DNA of 8,061 nucleotides from the NCBI GenBank assembly GCA_943356515.1, contig CALRFM010000046.1, positions 1-8,061 of the forward strand. The letters run 5' to 3'. The stretch comes from Patescibacteria group bacterium. Lineage in GTDB: Bacteria; Patescibacteriota; Microgenomatia; UBA1406; GWC2-37-13. This document shows, piece by piece, positions 1 through 6,169 of this stretch (position 1 is the first letter of the stretch; the number at the start of each line of letters is the position of its first letter). The position numbers were made by a program, and so were the translations under genes. The notes under the pieces were generated by a model. That model had not been told where the DNA came from, searched no databases, and saw only the letters and a program-made list of their open reading frames with translations.

Positions 1-465
1 CTTATAAACTAATCGTGAGTGTTCAACTAGGAATTCAATTGTTTTTTTATTTTTCCATCCCCCCATTTCAGATAAATGTTGAGGTAGTTCCCAATGATAC
101 AATGTGGCATAAATGGTGATTCCATTTTTTTTCAATTCCTTAAAGTAATCTTGGTACCACTTCATGGCTTTCTCATTTACTTTTTTATCCTTGGTAAGAG
201 TTCGAGCCATAGATATGGAAGTTCGATAGTGTTTTGTTCCTAATTTCTTTATGAGCTGTACATCTTCTTTATACCTGTTATATCGATCAATCCCTTCATT
301 GGTAGAATGTTTTTTGTGCACTCTTCCTTCTTGTTCGGCAAAGTTACGCCAGATCGTTGGTTGAGAATCCTCATTATCGATTGTGGCTTGTTCTCCGATG
401 ACCTGAAGGTCTGCATCTGCGACTCCAAAGTTAAAATTTTGTGGAAAAGATAATATTTTTTTCAT
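1..465 (-). CDS. Glycoside hydrolase family 1 (beta-glucosidase/beta-galactosidase type), N-terminal part, cut by window edge
   Basis: Reading leftward from the ATG at 465, the frame stays open for 155 codons to the window edge, so only the N-terminal third of a typical 400-450-residue GH1 enzyme is present. GH1 landmarks occur in order: FPQNFNFGVA at residues 7-16, corresponding to the FPxxFxWGxAT opening; LQVIGE at 20-25, holding the conserved sugar-binding Gln; IWRNFA at 38-43; YNRYKEDVQLIKKLG at 62-76; YRTSISMAR at 79-87; and TLYHWELPQ near 121-129, the conserved His-Trp of the glycone site, followed by GGW. The Trp usual in SISWxR is Met here. Both catalytic glutamates lie outside the window, so activity and substrate cannot be judged. 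An AGGT about 11 nt upstream is one of the few Shine-Dalgarno-like sites in the window. The gene starts 20 nt after the 578-residue gene and is probably co-transcribed with it. Hydrolysis of beta-glucosides or beta-galactosides is inferred from the family. Confidence 0.9.
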   Translation of the reverse strand, partial: MKKILSFPQNFNFGVADADLQVIGEQATIDNEDSQPTIWRNFAEQEGRVHKKHSTNEGIDRYNRYKEDVQLIKKLGTKHYRTSISMARTLTKDKKVNEKAMKWYQDYFKELKKNGITIYATLYHWELPQHLSEMGGWKNKKTIEFLVEHSRLVYK

Positions 466-485
466 ATGATCATTTTACCTGTTAA

Positions 486-2222
486 TCAGAAAATTCGTTG
501 TGCTGTTTTTTTTGTGTTATGAGCACGAGCAATGGGGAATTTTCCTTCACGCCTAAGATCTGCGCCTGCACGGAGGACGTGGGTTCGAACGTCAAGAACT
601 TTTGACATAAAAGCATATTGTTCTCTGAGTTCTCCATCTATGGCCATATAAAAAGCTTGGAGTCCATCATCTACTCGGAGACGATGTTGGATACTCTGCT
701 TTGTGCTCCTCATTTGATCGATTAATGTTTCATTACCGCTCGATTGACTTAAACGAGCAATAGTTTTATCAATTTCTTGAGTCACAACAAGCATTTTTTC
801 AAACATCCCTTCGACAACCTCTTGTGATACTATCTCCATAGTTGGTAAGATCTGATGGAGGGACATTGATATTTCAGATGTATTTATGCTGAGGTTATTT
901 CTCACTATTTCGGCGAGCTGCATACCGAGCATTTCCGAAAAAGCTGCGATACTTTCAGGTGCCCGTAAGCCATTGGCTCCACCCAGACGACGATGGTCAA
1001 AGGTTGAGGTGACTTGTGCAGCTAGGAACGGGCCGTCAGTAAATGCATCTGAAAGTTGTTTCAAAGTCCCATTTGGTCCAATAAGTCCACACATTTCTGC
1101 CCGCACACCACCCGTAACCGATCGTCCATTAACAATATTTGACATTGTTCCAAATTTATCAGATATTCGTGGATGCGACATCACATAAAAGAGAGAGTCA
1201 GTTACTAGGCTTGACCAATCTCGAAATTGATGAGCCGTGTCCATATTTACATCATGTGTTTGTATTCCGACTGTTTCTGACGGGCCTGTGGGAATAGCAA
1301 CTAAAGGTGAATCAGCAATTTCTTGACCACTTTGTGCATATGTCAAGAGATTATAGTACGCTTCGTAGTCTGGATGCCAGAATTTTTTACCAAAGGCAAC
1401 TACAAAACGAGCATTAGGGTCCAGGATTTGTGGAGATCTTTCATCAACATGTTCTCTAAAAGATTGTGGAACTGATCCGCCTTTTGTTCCTCCAAGAGCA
1501 TCATTTTGGGTATTTATTCCACGTTGATGCGTGCGAATTCCAACCTCTCGAAGCTTTTTCCCCAAAACGTTTGTGTATGGTTTGAATACATCTTGCTTTT
1601 CCCATCTTACATATTCATTTGTGACGTGACCATTGTGTATAAGCCCAGTCCAGTTTATCCCCGTTTGCAAACCAAGCTCCTCTGCTTTTTGTGAATCCAG
1701 TATTGGCACTTCCCCGCTTGCAAGATCGTCATCGAGCTGACCAACGATTCTTTCGAATTGGCCATTTTCTTCTATAAAATCGGGTTTTTTCTCACTCAAC
1801 CCAGAAAACGGTAGGGAAGCAGTCTCCCGTTGTGGTGCATATTGATCCCCAGTGCAGAAATATTCTACAATCGCCATTCTCTCTGCGTCCGATGTTATCC
1901 GCTGTGGCAATCTTTCAGATAGTGCTTGAAAAGCCTCTTTTTTAGTACGTCCGGTCATCATGTACATTGGATGCGCATAAGTATCTGTATCGGGGGATAG
2001 TGTAAATTCTTGCTGAACTCTCTTATCTGATCCAGATCCATAGAGTGCAAAATAGAAATCAGAATCTACTCCTTCTTCTTGTGCGTTCCGTAGAAGTTGT
2101 TCAGTAAGCACAGCGGCCTGCTGGGGTCTCCCAGTAGGCATAGATACATTTAACTTCTTGATATCAGGGGGGAGAAACCCGTATTCAAGGTCAATTTGAC
2201 ACCGTTCAGGACTAGATCCCAT
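486..2222 (-). CDS. Unrecognised 578-residue soluble protein
   Basis: I do not recognise this protein. It is an uninterrupted 578-codon frame ending in TGA. There is no signal peptide and no hydrophobic stretch long enough for a membrane segment, so it is probably cytoplasmic. The N-terminal half is acidic and polar. A region at about 271-400 has alternating hydrophobic strands and Gly/Pro-rich turns (ARFVVAFGKKFWHPDY at 271-286, VAIPTGPSETVGIQTHD at 308-324, GLIGPNGT at 379-386) that look like a compact domain. Residues about 420-560 are strongly helix-forming and rich in Ile, Leu, Met, Gln and Glu, possibly a helical bundle or coiled coil. The last 30 residues are basic (LRREGKFPIARAHNTKKTAQ). 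The ATG at 2222 has no Shine-Dalgarno but lies about 20 nt after a predicted transcription start. The GH1 gene follows 20 nt downstream, so a link to glycoside use is possible but unproven. Confidence 0.8.
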   Translation of the reverse strand: MGSSPERCQIDLEYGFLPPDIKKLNVSMPTGRPQQAAVLTEQLLRNAQEEGVDSDFYFALYGSGSDKRVQQEFTLSPDTDTYAHPMYMMTGRTKKEAFQALSERLPQRITSDAERMAIVEYFCTGDQYAPQRETASLPFSGLSEKKPDFIEENGQFERIVGQLDDDLASGEVPILDSQKAEELGLQTGINWTGLIHNGHVTNEYVRWEKQDVFKPYTNVLGKKLREVGIRTHQRGINTQNDALGGTKGGSVPQSFREHVDERSPQILDPNARFVVAFGKKFWHPDYEAYYNLLTYAQSGQEIADSPLVAIPTGPSETVGIQTHDVNMDTAHQFRDWSSLVTDSLFYVMSHPRISDKFGTMSNIVNGRSVTGGVRAEMCGLIGPNGTLKQLSDAFTDGPFLAAQVTSTFDHRRLGGANGLRAPESIAAFSEMLGMQLAEIVRNNLSINTSEISMSLHQILPTMEIVSQEVVEGMFEKMLVVTQEIDKTIARLSQSSGNETLIDQMRSTKQSIQHRLRVDDGLQAFYMAIDGELREQYAFMSKVLDVRTHVLRAGADLRREGKFPIARAHNTKKTAQRIF

Positions 2223-2249
2223 AATATTGAAATAAAATTATCATACAGT

Positions 2250-2278
2250 ATCATACAAATCGTATTAAGTGCTGTCAA
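2250..2278 (-). promoter_or_regulatory. Sigma70-type promoter, proximal, for the 578-residue gene and GH1 gene
   Basis: On the minus strand a perfect TTGACA (2278-2273) is followed after exactly 17 nt by TATGAT (2255-2250). Transcription would start near 2243, about 20 nt before the ATG at 2222. A second TATGAT follows at 2245-2240, making a 10-bp tandem repeat (TATGATACTG then TATGATAATT) whose role is unclear. Confidence 0.7.
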
Positions 2279-2354
2279 GTGGAATTTATCTATTATTTTG
2301 ATGAAAATTCTTTTAATAAATACTCATATATTTTTACTAAAATAGTTACTTTGA

Positions 2355-2383
2355 TATATAATCATATACCGATATCTTGTCAA
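2355..2383 (-). promoter_or_regulatory. Second, upstream sigma70-type promoter in the same gap
   Basis: Another perfect TTGACA (2383-2378, minus strand) is followed at 17 nt by TATATA (2360-2355). Transcripts would start near 2348 and carry a leader of about 125 nt before the 578-residue gene. The leader is very AT-rich, and I see no riboswitch-like fold or terminator in it. Together with the proximal promoter this makes a tandem pair in the 187-nt gap after galT. The -35 is convincing; the -10 is weaker because the surroundings are AT-rich. Confidence 0.5.
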
Positions 2384-2409
2384 GCTTTTTTATAAAGAAG
2401 ATTAAAGAT

Positions 2410-3405
2410 TCACCCTCTCAACGTCTCAGCCGCCTGTTCCGCAGTAATATCTCGCTGAGCTTCTGCTAGCATCTCATACCCTACCAAATGTTTTTTTATT
2501 GTCGCCGAACGAAGCAGTGGTGGGTAATAATGAGCATGGAAGAGCCAATGGTCAGCCTTCTCCCCTACCGGAGCGCCGTGGAGTCCCATTGAATACGGAA
2601 AAGAAGTTTGAAATAACGCGTCATATCCTTTTAGCAGTTTTTGTACTATTTGTGCAAACGATTCAATATCATCTGGTGTCAGCTCGTTGAATCGATGAAT
2701 GTCTTTTTTAGGCAGTACCATAGTTTCATACGGCCAAACGGCCCAATATGGCACAACCACGACCCAATCTTCGTTTTCTTTTATGATACGTTCTTTTTTT
2801 AGGAGCTCATCACCCCGGTAATCTGCAAGCATGATTGAATACAGTTGTTCAGCATACTTTTTCTGAGTAGTATTTTCTTGGACCACCTCATTAGGTATAG
2901 CATCGCTGGCCCATACTTGGCAGTGTGGGTGAGGGTTAGAGCAGCCCATCAGTTCCCCTTTATTTTCAAACACCTGCACCCATGCGTAGGTTTTTTCAAG
3001 TTCAATCACCTCTTGCTGGATGGTGCTAAACGTACGAGCGATATCGTTTACATCCATTTGCGCTAAGGTTATATCGTGGCGTGGAGAAAAGCATATTACT
3101 TTGCAGGTTCCAGATACGGGCATATCTTGAAAGAGTTCATCATCGCTGCGTTTTTCTTTAGAAGTATCACGGGGATATATGGCCTGGTAATCGTTGGTAA
3201 AAATACATTGTTCTTTGTAGTTTGGGTTTTTGTCGCCATTTATCCGCTCATTATTGGGGCATAAATTGCAGGTTGAATCATGTGGCGGCACATTTTTTTG
3301 TGCTTGCTCCATAGCTCCATTCCAGGGGCGTTTGGTCCGGTGTGGCGACACCAGAACCCATTCATCTTTAAGTGGATTGTATCTTCGGTGGGGGTGTTGG
3401 TTCAT
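2410..3405 (-). CDS. galT: Galactose-1-phosphate uridylyltransferase
   Basis: Leloir-pathway enzyme: UDP-glucose plus galactose-1-phosphate gives glucose-1-phosphate plus UDP-galactose, through a uridylyl-histidine intermediate. Numbering from the ATG at 3405 (331 residues; E. coli GalT is 348), the family blocks are HPHRRYNPLKDEWVLVSPHR at 4-23; a CNLC zinc pair at Cys46/Cys49; SPRHD with the third zinc ligand His110; and GCSNPHPHCQVWA at 154-166, with zinc ligand His159, nucleophile His161 and Gln163. The human enzyme also has HPHCQ, so Cys in place of Gly is normal. HWLFHAHYYPPLLRS near the C terminus is the HxH iron-site region. An in-frame TTG at 3432 would add nine residues and overlap galM. 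The ATG, 4 nt after the galM stop, matches the family N terminus better and implies translational coupling. No Shine-Dalgarno is visible. The gene ends in TGA, showing that UGA is a stop codon here. Confidence 0.97.
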   Translation of the reverse strand: MNQHPHRRYNPLKDEWVLVSPHRTKRPWNGAMEQAQKNVPPHDSTCNLCPNNERINGDKNPNYKEQCIFTNDYQAIYPRDTSKEKRSDDELFQDMPVSGTCKVICFSPRHDITLAQMDVNDIARTFSTIQQEVIELEKTYAWVQVFENKGELMGCSNPHPHCQVWASDAIPNEVVQENTTQKKYAEQLYSIMLADYRGDELLKKERIIKENEDWVVVVPYWAVWPYETMVLPKKDIHRFNELTPDDIESFAQIVQKLLKGYDALFQTSFPYSMGLHGAPVGEKADHWLFHAHYYPPLLRSATIKKHLVGYEMLAEAQRDITAEQAAETLRG

Positions 3406-3409
3406 AATG

Positions 3410-4321
3410 TTAGGAATGAATACGTATGCCAAAACTATAGGTAATACTCTCTTGCGGTTTCAGAATTTGAAGCCCCATACCATTATTAAATGCATCAGGG
3501 GCGCAGCTCATGGGTTCTATAGCTATAGATATGCGCCCATCAGGCGTATAAGCTTGCACAAATTTCATCTGGTTGTCCATAAATAGTTCAATATTCTCAA
3601 AGAGCACCGATTGTGCTTCAAGGTCAGTAAAACAGGTGTCGAATTTTGTATCACCGATCTTTTTTTTGATTGTACCAAAAATATTAGGCTGCTTTTTTCC
3701 GGTGGGAATAAGCTCTTTTATGTTGTCGGTTTTCAATATCGATTTGGCTGGTAAGGTCAAATACAAATCATCAATCTTGCCGCCAGTGGTAAAGTACGGG
3801 TGCCATCCAACACCAAACGGCGCTTCAGTGGATCCTTTGTTCTTTCCACTCATTTCTATGGCAAGTTCGCACTCTTTTAAAGTAAAAGTAATAGCAATTT
3901 CCAAATTAAATGGGTAGCCTGCACATTCATCAGCATCCATGGTGGTTACAAAAGTTGCAGTGACACCTCCGTCGAAAGTATCAGATGAGTGAAGGGTATA
4001 TTTTTTGTCAACGATAAGTCCATGAAGTGCATGTCCGCGGTCTGGCTCATTAATATAAAGCTGATGCTTAGTGCCAGCAAATGTGTACTTCCCCTCTGAA
4101 ATGCGGTTGGGAAACGGTGCCAGAAAATCACCTTTACTTATGGTATGGTTTTTCAAATCTTCTGGCGTGGTATTGCCATCAAGCAGTTGCTGACCATTGA
4201 GAATAAGGAGGTTTGGATTGCAACCTAGATCTGAAATGATTTGCAGTTTGGAAGATTTATAAGTAAGAATATACCCGTTATAGTCCCCAACTCGAACCTT
4301 TTTTATAGATGATATGTCCAT
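3410..4321 (-). CDS. galM: Aldose 1-epimerase (galactose mutarotase)
   Basis: Interconverts beta- and alpha-D-galactose, supplying the alpha anomer to galactokinase. From the ATG at 4321 the product has 303 residues, usual for the family. Diagnostic blocks: APFPNRISEGKYTF at 68-81 (substrate-binding Asn72-Arg73), GHALHGLI at 96-103 (His97/His100), GVGWHPYF at 170-177 (catalytic acid His174) and IAIEPMSCAPDAFNNG around Glu269, the likely catalytic base. No signal peptide is seen, so it should be cytoplasmic. An in-frame TTG at 4360 would add 13 residues (including YITYLLYDRI) that are not family-like, so I reject it. The gene starts 43 nt after the end of the frameshifted small gene and ends 4 nt before galT; the set is probably one transcript. 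A weak TTGTAT/TATGAT pair (4360-4355 and 4339-4334, 15-nt spacing) could be a minor promoter of its own. It is assigned to mutarotase rather than another aldose-1-epimerase-like protein because of the catalytic residues and the galT/galK context. Confidence 0.93.
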   Translation of the reverse strand: MDISSIKKVRVGDYNGYILTYKSSKLQIISDLGCNPNLLILNGQQLLDGNTTPEDLKNHTISKGDFLAPFPNRISEGKYTFAGTKHQLYINEPDRGHALHGLIVDKKYTLHSSDTFDGGVTATFVTTMDADECAGYPFNLEIAITFTLKECELAIEMSGKNKGSTEAPFGVGWHPYFTTGGKIDDLYLTLPAKSILKTDNIKELIPTGKKQPNIFGTIKKKIGDTKFDTCFTDLEAQSVLFENIELFMDNQMKFVQAYTPDGRISIAIEPMSCAPDAFNNGMGLQILKPQESITYSFGIRIHS

Positions 4322-4364
4322 AATTGTTATTCTATCATATAAGAGATATGTTATATACAAATAC

Positions 4365-4842
4365 TTATTTCAGTCGAGTTTCTCTAGTATTGTAAGCATA
4401 CGATATTTCATTATTTTGTGGATTTGCTGCTATTGCAAATGTTGCCTGATAATCACCTTTCGGAAAAGGGACAACCTGTAAACCAAGCGGTTGAATAAGT
4501 TGCTGTGCTATATTTCTGTGTGTTTGAAGTGGACCTCCGATATATCCTCCATACAATACTCCTTGTTCAATAAGTTGAATGAGTGCTGGCGGTATAATTT
4601 CTGCTTGAGAATGGAAAACGTAGATGCCAGCTTTGTCTTTACAATAGGTAGCTCCTGCAAAACAAGGATTTGCGCCATAAGTATACGATGAGATAGTAGG
4701 ATCGTTCGTTACCCCCCCCCATAGGAATTAAAGCATATCCATTATCCCCCCACTCTTTTATAAGTTTAAAATATGCATTGCTTTCTTGTAATCCAGCAGT
4801 AGATTCATTTTTGTTGCCTAGAAATAAATCTTTTAAAGTCAT
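4365..4842 (-). pseudogene. Small unrecognised gene split by a frameshift in a G9 run
   Basis: From the ATG at 4842 the frame runs through MTLKDLFLGNKNESTAGLQ to IPMGGG at residues 39-44. It then leaves the coding frame at nine consecutive Gs and stops after 67 codons, at 4639. If one G is removed, the frame continues without a stop to TAA at 4365-4367, giving a 158-residue protein. The restored part reads MGGVTNDPTISSYTYGANP at 41-59, CFAGATYC at 60-67, IYVFHSQAEIIPPALIQLI, GGYIGGPLQTHRN and an end at NTRETRLK. A ten-G run would instead stop at once (GGG TAA). I do not recognise the family; no membrane segment or signal peptide is visible, and two Cys lie close together. It is the first gene of the unit leading into galM and galT and starts about 7 nt after its predicted transcription start. 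The gene may be intact in the organism (sequencing error), phase-variable or decayed; the sequence alone does not decide. Confidence 0.7.
4712..4720 (-). repeat. Homopolymer G9 tract (C9 on plus strand) at the frameshift
   Basis: Nine Cs on the plus strand, bounded by A on both sides, read as G9 in the small gene. It is the longest G/C homopolymer in the window and lies exactly at the reading-frame break. Eight Gs restore the 158-residue frame, nine give a 67-residue product, and ten put TAA directly after the run. Confidence 0.9.
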
Positions 4843-4855
4843 ATGTAAGTAAATT

Positions 4856-4884
4856 ATTATAGCACCAACAAATTTACGTGTATA
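4856..4884 (-). promoter_or_regulatory. Leftward promoter (extended -10) for the small gene, galM and galT
   Basis: On the minus strand TATAAT (4861-4856) is preceded by TGC, which makes a perfect extended -10 (TGnTATAAT). A 4/6 -35 (TATACA, 4884-4879) sits at 17-nt spacing. Transcription would begin near 4849, only about 7 nt before the ATG at 4842, so the message would be nearly leaderless. No Shine-Dalgarno is present. Confidence 0.6.
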
Positions 4885-4886
4885 AT
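4858..4886 (+). promoter_or_regulatory. Rightward promoter for galK, overlapping the leftward one
   Basis: TATAAT at 4881-4886 lies 37 nt upstream of the galK ATG and predicts a leader of about 30 nt without a Shine-Dalgarno. The -35 position (TATAGC, 4858-4863) is poor, so the promoter may need an activator. Each promoter's -35 window falls on the other's -10, so polymerase binding should be mutually exclusive. Confidence 0.5.
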
Positions 4887-4923
4887 AATCAAAAATGATC
4901 TGTTATTACATCATCTTACTTTT

Positions 4924-6132
4924 ATGACAACCATTTCACTCAAGATCGAACAGGCAAAGCAGTTATTTACAAAACTATACAGATCAAATCCCGATGCCAT
5001 TGCCCGTGCACCAGGCCGCGCAGAAATAATTGGTAATCACACCGACTACAACAGTGGCTATGCCCTTTCTGCCGCAATCACCCAAAGCACGCTCGTTCTT
5101 GCCAAAAAGCGAAGTGACAATATTGTTCATGTCTACTCAGTTGGATATAGTCAAGAACCATCTTCATTTTTACTAAGTACTATTGAAAAAGGAGAACATG
5201 GCCATTGGCTCAATTATGTTAAAGGAGTACTCGATCAACTCATGAAACGAGGAGATATTATGGGAGTAGACCTTCTTATAGACAGTGATGTTCCCAGCTC
5301 TGGTGGTGTGTCAAGCTCTGCGGCGCTCGAGCTATCTCTAGCAACTGCAGTAGCCTCGTTGTACCATATCACCATAGAGGGGGTAGAAAAAGCACACATG
5401 TGTCAACAAGCAGAAAATGGCTCATTTATAGGTATTCCTTGCGGATTTTTAGATCAAGCATCATCGGGCCTTACCAAGAAAGATCATCTCCTTTTTCTCG
5501 ACTTTAAGCAAACTGGTGCACTTCCGGTTTCACAAGTAAAACAAATTCCGATAGATCTTTCACAGTTTCATATGTCATTTGTTGTAGTGGTAGATAAAGA
5601 GGTAAAAAGAAATCTCGGTACCAGTGGTTACCCCGCCAGACGCGCTAAGTGTGAACAAAGTGTTCCTGTGATCTCATCTATCATAGGACGCGACATAAGT
5701 AGCCTGCAAGATGTATCAATTGAAGAATTTGAAAATTGTCGTCAACAACTGGGAAAAGAAGACGACGTCATGCGTAAACGGGTAGAGCACATCGTGTATG
5801 AAAATCAACGGGTGCTTGATACGGTTAAAGCGCTCCAAGATGGAGACATAAAAAAGTTCGGTCAACTTCTTACTGAATCTGGCAAAAGTGCACTGGAACT
5901 ATATGAACTTGACGAGCAGACACCCGAGCTTACCTTACTTGTCACCAAGGGGCGTGAAATTGAGGGAGTTGTAGGAATGCGTAATATGGGTGGTGGATTT
6001 TCTGCTATTGCTTTGGCATTGGTGGAAAATGATCATATGGTACCATTTAAGAAACAGCTAGCTCAAGAGTATGGCGCGCCACTTACTTTTCTATCTTTTG
6101 AACCAGGAGATGGTGCAGAGCTTCTGTTATAA
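4924..6132 (+). CDS. galK: Galactokinase
   Basis: Phosphorylates alpha-D-galactose to galactose-1-phosphate with ATP; a cytoplasmic GHMP-fold kinase. The 402-residue length fits the family. Motifs: the galactokinase signature APGRAEIIGNHTDYNSGYAL at 29-48 (Arg32, His39, Asp41); the GHMP ATP-binding loop DVPSSGGVSSSAALE at 122-136; GIPCGFLDQASSG at 170-182 with the probable catalytic base Asp177; and the C-terminal GHMP motif RNMGGGFSA at 353-361. The classical GEHTDYN has Asn38 in place of the Glu that contacts the sugar. As I recall, a GNHTD form also occurs in some Firmicutes galactokinases, so activity is still likely, but specificity could be broader. The ATG at 4924 matches the family N terminus and has no Shine-Dalgarno. 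galK diverges from the galM-galT unit, and gmd follows after 37 nt. A kinase for a related sugar is possible, but adjacent galT and galM favour galactose. Confidence 0.95.
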   Translation: MTTISLKIEQAKQLFTKLYRSNPDAIARAPGRAEIIGNHTDYNSGYALSAAITQSTLVLAKKRSDNIVHVYSVGYSQEPSSFLLSTIEKGEHGHWLNYVKGVLDQLMKRGDIMGVDLLIDSDVPSSGGVSSSAALELSLATAVASLYHITIEGVEKAHMCQQAENGSFIGIPCGFLDQASSGLTKKDHLLFLDFKQTGALPVSQVKQIPIDLSQFHMSFVVVVDKEVKRNLGTSGYPARRAKCEQSVPVISSIIGRDISSLQDVSIEEFENCRQQLGKEDDVMRKRVEHIVYENQRVLDTVKALQDGDIKKFGQLLTESGKSALELYELDEQTPELTLLVTKGREIEGVVGMRNMGGGFSAIALALVENDHMVPFKKQLAQEYGAPLTFLSFEPGDGAELLL

Positions 6133-6133
6133 T
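6128..6133 (+). promoter_or_regulatory. Possible -10 box for gmd overlapping the galK stop codon
   Basis: TATAAT sits across the galK stop (6130-6132) and 36 nt before the gmd ATG, nearly the same distance as the galK -10 has from its own start. No good -35 lies at 16-18 nt. The match may be chance, because a TTA codon before a TAA stop produces most of the hexamer. Confidence 0.3.
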
Positions 6134-6169
6134 AAACCCAGATTACGTAATTATTATTCTATTATTTTT

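Larger units (their letters stand above)
4853..4889. repeat. 9-bp inverted repeat framing the divergent promoters
   Basis: ATTATTATA (4853-4861) and TATAATAAT (4881-4889) are perfect reverse complements separated by 19 nt. The arms contain the two opposing -10 boxes, so part of the symmetry follows from having two TATAAT elements face to face. It could also be an operator for a dimeric regulator, but no regulator gene is in the window. Confidence 0.55.

Noticed and set aside
886..1188. Open frame on the plus strand
   Set aside because: Antisense shadow of the 578-residue gene with no start signals and no recognisable protein; the same applies to 1506-1694, 3230-3586 and 3573-3917 over their host genes.
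2371..2395. CTTGTCAAG dyad followed by a T run, resembling a terminator
   Set aside because: The stem is only 4 bp and the T run lies on the plus strand, where no gene ends. On the minus strand the same bases form the -35 of the upstream promoter.
3406..3432. In-frame TTG start giving galT nine extra residues
   Set aside because: It would overlap the galM C terminus. The ATG at 3405 sits 4 nt after the galM stop and fits the family N terminus (MNQHPHRRYN).
4322..4360. TTG start for galM adding 13 residues
   Set aside because: The added residues are unlike aldose epimerases and come from an AT-rich spacer; the ATG at 4321 is standard.
4741..4752. Second C run (six Cs) in the small gene
   Set aside because: The frame is continuous across it (EWGDN), so it does not contribute to the frameshift.
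6071..6169. Upstream ATG extending gmd by 33 residues
   Set aside because: It overlaps the galK end in another frame, and the extension precedes the normal MKKTALVTG start of the dehydratase.
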